A stretch of 33,681 nt of DNA from an uncultured Bacteroides sp. (GCA_905198575.1 CAJKDC010000018.1:1-33681), one strand, 5' to 3'. Positions 7,549 to 16,417 are shown, numbered from the stretch's first letter. The notes: generated from the sequence alone by a model not told the origin. Numbers and translations: made by a program.

Positions 7549-7556
7549 CAAAATTA
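7549..7556 (-). promoter_or_regulatory. Promoter -7 element of the MATE gene
   Basis: The minus strand reads TAATTTTG, matching TAnnTTTG, about 27 bp upstream of the ATG. No -33 TTTG at the usual distance. Confidence 0.5.
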
Positions 7557-7652
7557 GAAAAAAAACAGCATATATGTTTCCCGAGGTTTCGTTAATGCCT
7601 GAAACATAAGATAAATTAATATAGATACATGGCATTTTAGTGAAGAAATCCC

Positions 7653-7660
7653 TATCTTTG
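7653..7660 (+). promoter_or_regulatory. Promoter -7 element of glyS
   Basis: TATCTTTG matches TAnnTTTG, 52 bp upstream of the glyS ATG, with transcription starting near 7667. This argues against an in-frame ATG at 7665 as the start, since it would lie at the transcript's very 5' end. Confidence 0.6.
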
Positions 7661-7712
7661 CAACTTGATAATTTGTTGGAACAAAGAAGAAAATCAAAAT
7701 ATTAGAAAGAAA

Positions 7713-9254
7713 ATGGCACAAGAAGACGTTTTTAAGAAACTGGTTTCGCACTGTAAAGAGTATGGATTTGTATTTCCCTCAAGTGAGATTTACGATGGTT
7801 TGGGTGCAGTATACGACTATGGTCAGATGGGTGTGGAGTTGAAAAACAATATCAAGCAATATTGGTGGCAGAGCATGGTGCTGCTGCACGAAAACATTGT
7901 AGGTATTGATTCTGCAATCTTTATGCATCCTACTATTTGGAAAGCTTCAGGACACGTTGACGCATTTAATGATCCGTTGATTGATAACCGCGATTCGAAA
8001 AAACGTTATCGCGCAGATGTCCTGATTGAAGATCAGCTGGCTAAATACGATGAAAAAATAGAAAAAGAAGTAGCTAAGGCTGCCAAACGTTTTGGCGATG
8101 CTTTCGATGAGGCTCAGTTCCGCAGTACGAATGCACGTGTTTTGGAACATCAGGCTAAACGTGACGCTTTGCACGAACGTTTTGCAAAAGCCATGAATGC
8201 TAACGACCTGAACGAATTGCGTCAGATCATTATTGACGAAGAAATCGTTTGTCCTATCTCTGGAACGAAGAACTGGACTGAAGTACGTCAGTTCAACCTG
8301 ATGTTCTCTACCGAAATGGGTTCTACTGCCGATGGCTCTATGAAAGTATATCTTCGTCCGGAAACCGCTCAAGGTATTTTTGTAAACTACCTGAATGTAC
8401 AGAAAACCGGTCGTATGAAAATTCCGTTTGGTATCGCTCAGATTGGTAAAGCGTTCCGTAACGAAATTGTTGCACGTCAGTTTATTTTCCGTATGCGTGA
8501 ATTCGAACAGATGGAAATGCAGTTCTTCGTTAAGCCGGGAACAGAACTGGAGTGGTTTAAAAAATGGAAAGAAACTCGTTTAAAATGGCACGAAGCTTTG
8601 GGATTCGGTGAAGACCACTACCGTTATCACGATCACGAGAAACTGGCTCACTATGCCAATGCTGCAACCGACATCGAATTCTTGATGCCGTTCGGATTTA
8701 AGGAAGTTGAAGGTATTCACAGCCGTACCAACTTTGACTTGAGCCAGCACGAAAAATTCTCTGGAAAGAGCATCAAATACTTCGATCCGGAAATCAACGA
8801 AAGCTACACTCCGTACGTTATCGAAACTTCAATTGGTGTGGACCGTATGTTCCTCAGCATCATGAGTGCTTCTTACTGCGAAGAAAAACTGGAGAACGGC
8901 GAAACTCGTGTTGTGCTGAAATTGCCTGCAGCTCTGGCTCCTGTCAAACTGGCTATTATGCCATTGGTTAAGAAAGATGGTCTGCCAGAAAAAGCACGTG
9001 AAATCATGAACGACCTGAAGTTCCACTTCCACTGTCAGTACGACGAAAAAGACTCTATCGGTAAACGTTATCGTCGTCAGGATGCTATCGGTACTCCGTA
9101 CTGTATCACAGTAGACCATCAGACATTGGAGGACAATTGTGTAACACTGCGTAACCGTGATACCATGGAGCAGGTTCGTGTACCAATTGCAGAACTGAAC
9201 AATATCATCGCCGACAAGGTAAGTATAACAAGTCTGTTGAAGACATTGCAATAA
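7713..9254 (+). CDS. glyS: Glycyl-tRNA synthetase, single-chain alpha2 type
   Basis: This 513-residue class II enzyme charges tRNA-Gly with glycine in the cytoplasm. It is the homodimeric type shared with archaea and eukaryotes, not the alpha-beta type of Proteobacteria. Motifs seen: the N-terminal FPSSEIYDGLGAVYDYG segment, a charged helical insert at about 100-175, RPETAQGIF (215-223), class II motif 2 starting RNE (249-251) followed by RQFIFRMREFEQMEM, and motif 3 YVIETSIGVDRMF. The C-terminal anticodon-binding domain begins around LAPVKLAIMPLVKK. The start at 7713 (MAQEDVFKKL) fits the family; an upstream in-frame ATG would add 16 atypical residues. An FKBP gene follows after 14 bp. Confidence 0.95.
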   Translation: MAQEDVFKKLVSHCKEYGFVFPSSEIYDGLGAVYDYGQMGVELKNNIKQYWWQSMVLLHENIVGIDSAIFMHPTIWKASGHVDAFNDPLIDNRDSKKRYRADVLIEDQLAKYDEKIEKEVAKAAKRFGDAFDEAQFRSTNARVLEHQAKRDALHERFAKAMNANDLNELRQIIIDEEIVCPISGTKNWTEVRQFNLMFSTEMGSTADGSMKVYLRPETAQGIFVNYLNVQKTGRMKIPFGIAQIGKAFRNEIVARQFIFRMREFEQMEMQFFVKPGTELEWFKKWKETRLKWHEALGFGEDHYRYHDHEKLAHYANAATDIEFLMPFGFKEVEGIHSRTNFDLSQHEKFSGKSIKYFDPEINESYTPYVIETSIGVDRMFLSIMSASYCEEKLENGETRVVLKLPAALAPVKLAIMPLVKKDGLPEKAREIMNDLKFHFHCQYDEKDSIGKRYRRQDAIGTPYCITVDHQTLEDNCVTLRNRDTMEQVRVPIAELNNIIADKVSITSLLKTLQ

Positions 9255-9268
9255 TTTAATTTGAACAC

Positions 9269-9913
9269 ATGAATAAAAATTCTCTTTGGTTAATGATTCT
9301 TATGCTCACTGCTTCTTTGGGCTTTACTGCCTGTAGTGAAGAAAGCGGGGTAGAGGATCCGTATGCAAACTGGGAAGAGCGTAACCAGCACTATATCGAT
9401 TCGATAGCTGATGTTGCCAAGCAAAATCCCGGTGAATGGAAAATAATCCGTAACTATAAGTATCAGCCTGATGATAACAATCTGGATGCTAATCTGAGCT
9501 CACAGTTTGATGTAAACGATTATGTTTATGCAAAGATTCTGGCCAGTGCTCCGGCTGAGTCAACGGTAAGTCCTTTGTTTCAGGATACTGTTTATGTGCA
9601 TTACCGTGGTAAAATGATAAACGGTACTGTTTTCGATCAGAGTTTTTATACAGATGAACTAGATTTGGAAACAGCACAGCCAACTTCGTTTGCTGTAAAT
9701 GGAGTGATAAATGGTTGGACAACAGTGTTGCAACAGATGAAAGTGGGCGACCGTTGGGAAGTTTATATTCCTTCTGATTTAGGATATGGTATGAATCCTC
9801 CTTCATCTTCAATAGTTCGGACTAATTCAGCACTGATTTTTGATGTGACATTGGTGAAAATAGTTCATCCGAAAGGTATAGAACCCTTTGCTGTGGCATT
9901 GAAGAAGGAATAA
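9269..9913 (+). CDS. FKBP-type peptidyl-prolyl isomerase, lipoprotein
   Basis: A 214-residue envelope protein. The signal peptide ends in a lipobox LGFTAC with Cys22 as lipidation site. After a helical N-terminal region comes an FKBP domain at about residues 108-197: DTVYVHYRGKMINGTVFDQS, then VNGVINGWTTVLQQMKVGDRW and YIPSDLGYG, the strands and loops of the prolyl isomerase pocket. It should speed up proline isomerisation during folding of envelope proteins. It lies 14 bp after glyS with no separate promoter and ends at a strong terminator, so the two genes form one unit. Confidence 0.92.
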   Translation: MNKNSLWLMILMLTASLGFTACSEESGVEDPYANWEERNQHYIDSIADVAKQNPGEWKIIRNYKYQPDDNNLDANLSSQFDVNDYVYAKILASAPAESTVSPLFQDTVYVHYRGKMINGTVFDQSFYTDELDLETAQPTSFAVNGVINGWTTVLQQMKVGDRWEVYIPSDLGYGMNPPSSSIVRTNSALIFDVTLVKIVHPKGIEPFAVALKKE

Positions 9914-9943
9914 AAAAACAAAGAGATATTTTATATCGTATTG

Positions 9944-9982
9944 GCTGGTCTGTCTTTGGGCAGGCCAGCTTTTTTATTTTTG
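9944..9982 (+). terminator. Terminator after the FKBP gene
   Basis: GCTGGTCTG (9944-9952) pairs with CAGGCCAGC (9961-9969) with one G-T pair and an 8-nt loop, followed by TTTTTTATTTTT. Rho-independent terminator for glyS-FKBP. Confidence 0.9.
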
Positions 9983-10176
9983 TTACTGTGTCTTTTCCTT
10001 ATCATTGCAAAGACCAACTTACGTTACAGCAATGCCTGGTGTTTATCTCAAAAAAGACCAATGTTTGTTTCATGTGTGATGCAGTTGGAATTCACGGACA
10101 TAATAAAAACTGCGGCAGACGACTATGATGTAGCATAGTATTTGGACTTTCAGACAAGATATTTATTTTATATGTG
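9983..10176. other. Non-coding stretch before rfbA
   Basis: A small open frame (9941-10138, 65 codons) crosses this region but contains the terminator hairpin and has no start signal, so I do not call it a gene. I see no RNA gene, repeat or operator here. Confidence 0.5.
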
Positions 10177-10184
10177 TATATTTG
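10177..10184 (+). promoter_or_regulatory. Promoter -7 element of rfbA
   Basis: TATATTTG followed by C matches TAnnTTTG, 26 bp before the ATG at 10211. It lies inside the longer possible frame that opens with TTG at 10142, which supports the shorter start. No -33 TTTG at the right spacing. Confidence 0.6.
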
Positions 10185-10210
10185 CAGAAATCATAAAAAA
10201 TAAAATCGCT

Positions 10211-11098
10211 ATGAAAGGTATCGTATTGGCTGGAGGGTCAGGAACCCGTCTGTATCCTATAACAAAAGGTGTGTCCAAGCAGTTGCTTCCGGTGTTTGAC
10301 AAGCCTATGATTTATTATCCTATTTCTGTGCTGATGTTGGCCGGAATACGGGATATACTGATTATTTCTACACCGCAGGATTTGCCTTCATTCCGTCGTT
10401 TGCTGGGAGATGGCAGCGATTATGGCTTACATCTGGAATATGCAGAACAGCCTTCTCCCGATGGCTTGGCGCAAGCTTTTATCATTGGCCAAGAATTTAT
10501 TGGCGATGAGGCTGCCTGTCTGGTTTTAGGAGATAATATTTTCCACGGGAACAGCTTTACGGTAATGCTGAAAGAAGCTGTCCGTGCAGCCGAACAGGAA
10601 GGAAAAGCTACCGTGTTTGGTTATTGGGTAAGCGATCCTGAACGCTATGGGGTAGCCGAATTTGATGCAGAGGGCAACTGCCTTTCTATTGAAGAGAAGC
10701 CCGAACATCCTAAATCAAATTATGCGGTGACCGGACTGTATTTTTATCCCAATAAAGTAGTGGAGATAGCAAAACATATCCGTCCGTCGGCGCGTGGCGA
10801 GCTGGAGATTACTTCTGTCAATCAGGAATTTCTGAATATGGGACAGCTCAAAGTGCAGACTTTAGGACGTGGTTTTGCCTGGTTGGACACCGGAACGCAT
10901 GATTCGCTGGCAGAAGCAAGTACTTATATTGAGGTCATAGAGAAAAGACAAGGACTGAAAGTGGCTTGTCTGGAGGGCATTGCATTACGTCAGGGATGGA
11001 TAACCCCTGAAAAGATGAAACAACTGGCTCAGCCAATGTTGAAAAACCAGTATGGCCAGTATCTGCTGAAAGTGATTAAAGAATTAAATTTAGAATAA
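10211..11098 (+). CDS. rfbA: Glucose-1-phosphate thymidylyltransferase
   Basis: This 295-residue RmlA enzyme makes dTDP-glucose from dTTP and glucose-1-phosphate, the first step to dTDP-L-rhamnose and related surface sugars. The start MKGIVLAGGSGTRLYPIT carries the nucleotide-binding G-G-x-G-x-R signature. VLGDNIFHG, the EEKPEHPKSNYAVTGLYFY segment and GRGFAWLDTGTHDSL are typical of the short RmlA family. The start at 10211 gives the normal length. Its stop codon is followed directly by the rfbC ATG, so the two are translationally coupled. Confidence 0.95.
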   Translation: MKGIVLAGGSGTRLYPITKGVSKQLLPVFDKPMIYYPISVLMLAGIRDILIISTPQDLPSFRRLLGDGSDYGLHLEYAEQPSPDGLAQAFIIGQEFIGDEAACLVLGDNIFHGNSFTVMLKEAVRAAEQEGKATVFGYWVSDPERYGVAEFDAEGNCLSIEEKPEHPKSNYAVTGLYFYPNKVVEIAKHIRPSARGELEITSVNQEFLNMGQLKVQTLGRGFAWLDTGTHDSLAEASTYIEVIEKRQGLKVACLEGIALRQGWITPEKMKQLAQPMLKNQYGQYLLKVIKELNLE

Positions 11099-11674
11099 AT
11101 GGAAGTAATAAAAACGGAGTTAGAGGGTGTCGTAATTTTAGAACCCCGTCTGTTTAAGGATGATAGAGGGTATTTTTTCGAATCATTTTCCCAGCGGGAG
11201 TTCGATGAGAAAGTCCGTCCGGTGAAATTTGTGCAGGACAATGAAAGTAAGTCGGTTTACGGCGTATTGCGTGGGTTGCATTTTCAGAAACCGCCTTTTG
11301 CGCAAAGCAAACTGGTGCGTGTGATTCAGGGAGCAGTGCTCGATGTAGCTGTGGATATACGGGTAGGGTCGCCTACATACGGTAAGCATGTAGCTGTAGA
11401 GTTGACAGCAGAGAATCATCGTCAGCTGTTCATTCCTCGTGGTTTTGCCCATGGATTCAGTGTACTGACAGATGAAGTGGTGTTTCAGTATAAATGCGAT
11501 AATTTCTATGCGCCTCAAAGTGAGGGAGCTATTGCCTGGAACGACCCGGCTTTAGGAATAGACTGGCGAATTCCCGAAGCTTCGGTTATTTTGTCCGAGA
11601 AAGACAAACACCATCCGTTGCTGAAAGACTTGCCCGAAACATTTTATTATTCGGAAAATTTGTATCAAGAATAG
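11099..11674 (+). CDS. rfbC: dTDP-4-dehydrorhamnose 3,5-epimerase
   Basis: A 191-residue RmlC cupin enzyme that epimerises dTDP-4-keto-6-deoxyglucose at C3 and C5, the third step of dTDP-rhamnose synthesis. Visible signatures: GVLRGLHFQ with the catalytic His, KLVRVIQGAVLDVAVDIR, FIPRGFAHGF, and VVFQYKCDNFYAP with the catalytic Tyr region. Length is normal. It abuts rfbA and ends in a terminator. rfbB and rfbD, which act before and after it, are not here and must be elsewhere if rhamnose is made. Confidence 0.95.
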   Translation: MEVIKTELEGVVILEPRLFKDDRGYFFESFSQREFDEKVRPVKFVQDNESKSVYGVLRGLHFQKPPFAQSKLVRVIQGAVLDVAVDIRVGSPTYGKHVAVELTAENHRQLFIPRGFAHGFSVLTDEVVFQYKCDNFYAPQSEGAIAWNDPALGIDWRIPEASVILSEKDKHHPLLKDLPETFYYSENLYQE

Positions 11675-11680
11675 TTATAA

Positions 11681-11713
11681 AAAAAACTTGGCTCATAAGG
11701 GCCAAGTTTTTTT
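11681..11713. terminator. Bidirectional terminator between rfbC and asd
   Basis: AAAAAACTTGGC (11681-11692) pairs with GCCAAGTTTTTT (11701-11712), 8-nt loop, giving A- and T-runs on both sides. It serves rfbC on the plus strand and asd on the minus strand. Confidence 0.88.
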
Positions 11714-11737
11714 ATGCAGATATGGAAGTGTTTTTTC

Positions 11738-12748
11738 TTATCCGATGTTTTTAACCTTAATCAGGTATTCAGCAATCTGAACGGCATTCAGTGCAGCACC
11801 TTTCTTAATCTGGTCACCTACAATCCAGAAAGTCAGACCGTTTTCGTTAGCCAAATCCTTACGGATACGACCTACATAAACAGGGTCTTTACCGGCAAGG
11901 AACAAAGGCATCGGGTATTCTTTCTTTTCAGGGTTATCCATCAATACCAGACCTTCACCGTTGGCAAAAGCTTCTCTTGCTTCTTCAGGAGTAACAGGGC
12001 GTTCTGTTTCTACCCAAATGCTTTCAGAGTGAGAACGCAAAGCCGGAACACGTACACAAGTAGCACTTACCTGAACATCCGAGTGCATGATTTTACGTGT
12101 TTCGTTATACATCTTCATTTCTTCTTTTGTGTATCCGTTGTCAGTAAATACATCAATCTGAGGAATCAGGTTGAAGGCCAGCTGATAAGCAAATTTTTCT
12201 ACAGTTACAGGTTCGTTGGCCAATACTTGTCTGTACTGTTCGTACAATTCCTGCATAGCAGCAGCACCTGCACCACTGGCAGCCTGATAAGTAGATACGT
12301 GAACACGTTTGATGTGTGAAAGCTGTTCGATAGCTTTCAGGGCCACTACCATCTGTATGGTTGTACAGTTAGGGTTGGCGATGATACCTCTCGGACGGTT
12401 CAAGGCATCTTCGGCATTTACTTCAGGAACAACCAAGGGAACATCATTTTCCATACGGAATGCGCTTGAGTTGTCAATCATTACTGCACCATACTTTGTA
12501 ATGGTTTCTGCAAATTCTTTAGAAGTTCCAGCACCGGCTGAAGTAAAGGCAATATCTACTCCTTTAAAGTCATCGTTGTGCTGCAGAAGTTTGACCTCGA
12601 TTTCTTTACCGCGGAATGTGTACTTTGTACCGGCACTGCGCTGAGAACCGAACAATAATAATTCATCGATAGGGAAATTTCTTTCATCGAGCACACGCAG
12701 AAATTCTTGTCCCACGGCTCCGCTCGCTCCAACAATTGCTACTTTCAT
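11738..12748 (-). CDS. asd: Aspartate-semialdehyde dehydrogenase
   Basis: A 336-residue NADPH enzyme that reduces aspartyl phosphate to aspartate semialdehyde, the branch point to lysine/diaminopimelate, threonine and methionine. The dinucleotide loop is GASGAVG (7-13), the catalytic cysteine is Cys128 in NPNCTT, and the active-site His240 lies in PALRSHSE. Length and motifs match the family well. Transcribed alone from a -7 element at 12795-12802, convergent to rfbAC and divergent from the antiporter gene. Confidence 0.96.
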   Translation of the reverse strand: MKVAIVGASGAVGQEFLRVLDERNFPIDELLLFGSQRSAGTKYTFRGKEIEVKLLQHNDDFKGVDIAFTSAGAGTSKEFAETITKYGAVMIDNSSAFRMENDVPLVVPEVNAEDALNRPRGIIANPNCTTIQMVVALKAIEQLSHIKRVHVSTYQAASGAGAAAMQELYEQYRQVLANEPVTVEKFAYQLAFNLIPQIDVFTDNGYTKEEMKMYNETRKIMHSDVQVSATCVRVPALRSHSESIWVETERPVTPEEAREAFANGEGLVLMDNPEKKEYPMPLFLAGKDPVYVGRIRKDLANENGLTFWIVGDQIKKGAALNAVQIAEYLIKVKNIG

Positions 12749-12794
12749 TTTTTATAAAATACTTTATGTTAATGTATAAACTTTCTTTTCGCTG

Positions 12795-12802
12795 CAAAAA
12801 TA
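12795..12802 (-). promoter_or_regulatory. Promoter -7 element of asd
   Basis: The minus strand reads TATTTTTG, a TAnnTTTG match 46 bp upstream of the asd ATG. No well-spaced -33 TTTG. Confidence 0.5.
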
Positions 12803-12845
12803 AAACATTTTGTGATACGAATCTGATTAAAACAAAGTTTTTTCT

Positions 12846-12853
12846 TAAATTTG
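12846..12853 (+). promoter_or_regulatory. Promoter -7 element of the antiporter operon
   Basis: TAAATTTG matches TAnnTTTG, 34 bp before the ATG at 12888. It drives the overlapping unit antiporter - tcdA - ABC ATPase. Confidence 0.5.
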
Positions 12854-12887
12854 TCTCTTAGATGCAAGAATATACTATTTTTATTAT

Positions 12888-15047
12888 ATGAAAGAATATT
12901 TATTGAGCCTTATGGACTTTGATGTCCATTTGCCGGTGACCGACCCTACATGGGTTTTCTTTCTGGTACTGGTAATCATTTTGTTTGCTCCAATGATATT
13001 GGGCAAGTTGCGCATACCCCATATCATCGGTATGATTCTGGCCGGTGTAGTGGTAGGCGAATACGGTTTCAATATCCTGGAACGCGACAGCAGTTTCGAA
13101 TTGTTTGGTAAAGTCGGTTTGCTGTATATCATGTTTCTGGCTGGTCTGGAGATGGATATGGATGATTTCAAAAAAAACCGGACGAAGGGGCTCGTGTTTG
13201 GGTTGTGGACATTTATCATCCCAATGGGGTTAGGTATATGGAGCAGTATGGCTTTGTTGGATTACAGCGTGGTCACGGCTGTACTGCTGTCGAGTATGTA
13301 TGCCAGCCATACGTTGATAGCTTATCCGATAATCAGCCGTTACGGTCTTACCCGGAACAGTAGTGTCAGTATTACCATCGGAGGTACGGCGGTTACCGTT
13401 GTACTGGCGTTGGCTGTGCTGGCAGTGATAGGGGGAATGTATAAGGGTGATGAGGTGAACAGCCTTTACTGGATATTGCTGGTAGTAAAAGTAACTTTGC
13501 TATGCTTGCTGATTATATTTTTGATGCCTCGCCTGTGCCGCTGGTTCTTCCGCACTTACGACGATAACGTCATGCAGTTTGTCTTTGTGCTGTCTATGGT
13601 CTTTTTAGGTGCCGGACTGATGGAACTGGTAGGTATGGAAGGTATTTTGGGCGCTTTCCTGGCCGGTCTGGTTCTGAACCGCTTTGTGCCTCATGTATCT
13701 CCTTTGATGAACCGTCTGGAGTTTGTCGGCAATGCACTGTTTATACCTTATTTCCTGATAGGTGTAGGTATGATTATTGACATTCGCTGTCTGTTTACGG
13801 AAGGGGAAGCCCTGAAAGTTGCTGTTGTCATGACGGTGGTTGCAACCTTGAGTAAATGGCTGGCGGCCTGGATAACCCAGAAAACATATAAGATGCATCC
13901 GGCTGAGGGAGAGCTTATTTTTGGCTTGAGCAATGCACAGGCTGCCGCTACGTTGGCTGCTGTTCTGATAGGTCATAATATTATTCTGGAAGATGGCAGC
14001 AGACTGCTGAATGATGATGTGCTGAATGGTACTGTAATCATGATTTTGTTTACTTGCATCATCAGTTCTGTCTTTACGGAGCGGGCTGCACGCAAGCTTG
14101 TAACGATTGAACACGACTCTTCTTCTATGGATAAAGATACAAAGAAGAAAGAACGGATTCTTATTTCAGTGGCAAACCCTGAAACCATAGAAGGGCTGGT
14201 AGATATTGCGTTGATGCTGAAAAATCCGAAGCAGGGGAAAGAGCTTACTGCCTTGAGTGTGATTAATGATAACAATGCTTCCGAAAAGAAAGAGAATCTG
14301 GCCAAGCGCAATCTGGAAAAAACATCCATGATTGGGGCTGCTTCGGATACGACTGTTCACACAGTCTTGCGCTACGATTTGAACATTGCTCAGGGAATCA
14401 TTCATACCATAAAAGAGCATGATATCACCGATTTGGTAATTGGATTGCACCGGAAAGTGAACCTAATGGATTCTTTCCTTGGAAATATGACGGAAAGTCT
14501 TTTAAAAGGTACATACCGGCAGATTATGATTACCAAGTTGCTGATGCCGCCCAATACCTTGCGTCGTATTGTTGTCGCTGTACCGGCACAGGCTGAGTAT
14601 GAAGTCGGTTTTGCCAAATGGGTGTCTCAGTTAAGCCGGTTGAGCCGGATACTGGGTTGCCGCTCACACTTTTTTGGAACGGAAGAAACACTGAAATATA
14701 TCCGTAGAGTGATTCAGAAAGAAGAGTCGGGCACAGCTACAGAGTTCTCTCCGCTCGACGATTGGGAAGATTTGCTGCTGCTGACCGGACAGGTGAGCTA
14801 CGACCATCTGCTGGTAATTGTTTCAGCACGAAAAGGTTCTATATCTTATCAGCCTTCTTTCGAAAAATTGCCGGCACAGATAACCCGATATTTTTCAAAT
14901 AACAGTTTGATGTTGCTCTATCCGGACCAGTTGGGCGACCCGCAGGATTTGATTACCTTTACCGAGCCACGACATACCGTGGATTCGAAGACTTACGAGG
15001 CTGTTTCTAAACGAATTTACAAGTGGTTTAAAAATGACAAAGATTGA
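12888..15047 (+). CDS. CPA2 family cation/H+ antiporter with C-terminal USP-like region
   Basis: A 719-residue protein. Residues about 20-400 form a Na+/H+ exchanger (KefB/CPA2) membrane domain of roughly 12 helices, with the characteristic LRIPHIIGMILAGVVVGEYG, FLAGLEMDMDDFKK and EGILGAFLAGLVLNR segments. Residues about 425-719 are cytoplasmic and resemble two tandem universal-stress-protein folds; the first contains DLVIGLHRKVNLMDSFLGNM, similar to the USP nucleotide-binding loop. Such tails are thought to tie ion exchange to a nucleotide signal. Exchange of Na+ or K+ for protons is inferred from the family. The gene overlaps tcdA by 14 bp. Confidence 0.9.
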   Translation: MKEYLLSLMDFDVHLPVTDPTWVFFLVLVIILFAPMILGKLRIPHIIGMILAGVVVGEYGFNILERDSSFELFGKVGLLYIMFLAGLEMDMDDFKKNRTKGLVFGLWTFIIPMGLGIWSSMALLDYSVVTAVLLSSMYASHTLIAYPIISRYGLTRNSSVSITIGGTAVTVVLALAVLAVIGGMYKGDEVNSLYWILLVVKVTLLCLLIIFLMPRLCRWFFRTYDDNVMQFVFVLSMVFLGAGLMELVGMEGILGAFLAGLVLNRFVPHVSPLMNRLEFVGNALFIPYFLIGVGMIIDIRCLFTEGEALKVAVVMTVVATLSKWLAAWITQKTYKMHPAEGELIFGLSNAQAAATLAAVLIGHNIILEDGSRLLNDDVLNGTVIMILFTCIISSVFTERAARKLVTIEHDSSSMDKDTKKKERILISVANPETIEGLVDIALMLKNPKQGKELTALSVINDNNASEKKENLAKRNLEKTSMIGAASDTTVHTVLRYDLNIAQGIIHTIKEHDITDLVIGLHRKVNLMDSFLGNMTESLLKGTYRQIMITKLLMPPNTLRRIVVAVPAQAEYEVGFAKWVSQLSRLSRILGCRSHFFGTEETLKYIRRVIQKEESGTATEFSPLDDWEDLLLLTGQVSYDHLLVIVSARKGSISYQPSFEKLPAQITRYFSNNSLMLLYPDQLGDPQDLITFTEPRHTVDSKTYEAVSKRIYKWFKNDKD

Positions 15048-15762
15048 CGATTGCTATGCCTGGCAAGAACGCACAGAGCTATTGCTGGGAGAAGATAAGA
15101 TGCAACGGTTGCGTAAAGCGCACGTGCTGGTGGTTGGCTTAGGAGGAGTAGGAGCTTATGCAGCCGAAATGATTTGCCGGGCCGGAGCAGGCGAAATGAC
15201 CATTATTGATGCCGATACTGTGCAACCCAGTAACATCAACCGGCAGTTGCCTGCTACGCATGCAACGATTGGCCGTGCCAAGGTCGAAGTGCTGGCCGAA
15301 CGTTTTCGGGATATCAATCCGGAGGTAAAGCTGCATGTAAAGGCAGAGTACCTGAAGGATGACATGATACCGGAATTGCTGGACGGCAGTCATTTCGATT
15401 TTATAGTAGATGCCATAGATACCGTTGCGCCCAAATGTTATCTCATCTATCATGCCTTGCAGCGCCGTCTGCCCATTATCAGTAGTATGGGGGCAGGAGC
15501 TAAAAAAGATATCACGCAAGTCCGTTTTGCCGATTTATGGGAAACCTACCATTGCGGCTTGAGCAAGGCTGTGCGCAAGCGGCTGCAGAAATTGGGTATG
15601 AAGCGCCATTTGCCTGTAGTTTTCAGTACGGAACAAGCCGATGCCAACGCTGTTATTCTGGTAGATAATGAGCAAAATAAAAAATCGACGGCTGGGACGA
15701 TAAGCTATATGCCGGCTGTTTTCGGTTGCTATTTGGCCGAGTATGTACTTCGCAAATTATAG
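15034..15762 (+). CDS. tcdA: tRNA threonylcarbamoyladenosine dehydratase
   Basis: A 242-residue E1-like (ThiF/MoeB fold) enzyme. TcdA adenylates and cyclises t6A at position 37 of ANN-reading tRNAs to ct6A. The nucleotide loop GLGGVG (35-40), the INRQL segment and DAIDTV (catalytic region) are visible, and the short length without a C-terminal rhodanese domain fits TcdA rather than MoeB or ThiF. The start overlaps the antiporter stop by 14 bp and the ATPase gene begins 4 bp after its stop, so all three are co-translated. YrdC, which makes the t6A precursor, is also in the window at 20.1-20.7 kb but in another unit. Confidence 0.92.
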   Translation: MTKIDDCYAWQERTELLLGEDKMQRLRKAHVLVVGLGGVGAYAAEMICRAGAGEMTIIDADTVQPSNINRQLPATHATIGRAKVEVLAERFRDINPEVKLHVKAEYLKDDMIPELLDGSHFDFIVDAIDTVAPKCYLIYHALQRRLPIISSMGAGAKKDITQVRFADLWETYHCGLSKAVRKRLQKLGMKRHLPVVFSTEQADANAVILVDNEQNKKSTAGTISYMPAVFGCYLAEYVLRKL

Positions 15763-15766
15763 ATTT

Positions 15767-16417
15767 ATGATACAGTTAAGTGGAATAACTAAAAGTTTTG
15801 GAGCATTGCAGGTTTTGCGTGGTGTAGATCTGTGTGTCAATAAGGGAGAGGTGGTCAGTATCGTAGGACCCAGCGGGGCAGGAAAGACAACCTTGCTGCA
15901 GATTATGGGTACGCTGGACCGGCCGGATAGCGGGCGTATCCTGCTCAATGGCACTGATGTGAGTCTGCTGAAGGAGAAAGAACTGGCCGCATTCCGTAAT
16001 CAGCAGATTGGCTTTGTTTTTCAGTTTCATCAGTTGCTTCCGGAGTTTACAGCTCTTGAAAACGTAATGATACCTGCATTTATCCGTGGCGATGGCAGTG
16101 GAAAAGCCAAGACACGTGCTCTGGAACTGTTGCAGATGCTGGGACTGGCAGATCGTGCCAGACATAAGCCAGCCGAAATGTCGGGAGGTGAAAAGCAGCG
16201 TGTGGCAGTGGCCCGTGCCTTGATGAATCATCCTTGCGTGGTTTTGGCCGATGAACCTTCGGGAAGTTTGGATACTCAGAATAAGGAAGAATTGCATCGT
16301 CTGTTTTTTGATTTGCGTGACAAGCTGGAGCAAACTTTTGTAATTGTTACGCACGATGAATCACTGGCAGCCCAGACTGATCGTACAATACATATGGTAG
16401 ACGGACTTATCGTATAA
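15767..16417 (+). CDS. ABC transporter ATP-binding protein, LolD-like
   Basis: A 216-residue ATPase of the LolD/MacB group: Walker A GPSGAGKT (34-41), Q-loop FQFHQLLPEFTALENV, signature MSGGEKQRVAVARAL (138-152), Walker B VVLADEPSG (158-166) and switch His in VTHD. The FQ-x-x-x-LLPEFTALENV sequence and LADEPSGSLD are typical of lipoprotein-release and MacB-type ATPases. No FtsX-like permease gene is adjacent, so the partner is encoded elsewhere. ATG at 15767 is chosen, 4 bp after the tcdA stop; an earlier in-frame ATG lies inside tcdA. The terminator hairpin includes its stop codon. Confidence 0.88.
   Translation: MIQLSGITKSFGALQVLRGVDLCVNKGEVVSIVGPSGAGKTTLLQIMGTLDRPDSGRILLNGTDVSLLKEKELAAFRNQQIGFVFQFHQLLPEFTALENVMIPAFIRGDGSGKAKTRALELLQMLGLADRARHKPAEMSGGEKQRVAVARALMNHPCVVLADEPSGSLDTQNKEELHRLFFDLRDKLEQTFVIVTHDESLAAQTDRTIHMVDGLIV

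Noticed and set aside
7665..7712. Longer glyS start
   Set aside because: The ATG lies at about the predicted transcription start and the added residues do not fit the family.
9941..10138. 65-codon open frame after the FKBP gene
   Set aside because: It contains the terminator hairpin and T-run of the preceding gene, and has no promoter or family resemblance.
10142..10210. Longer rfbA start from TTG
   Set aside because: It would include the -7 promoter element at 10177-10184 and add 23 residues not found in RmlA proteins.
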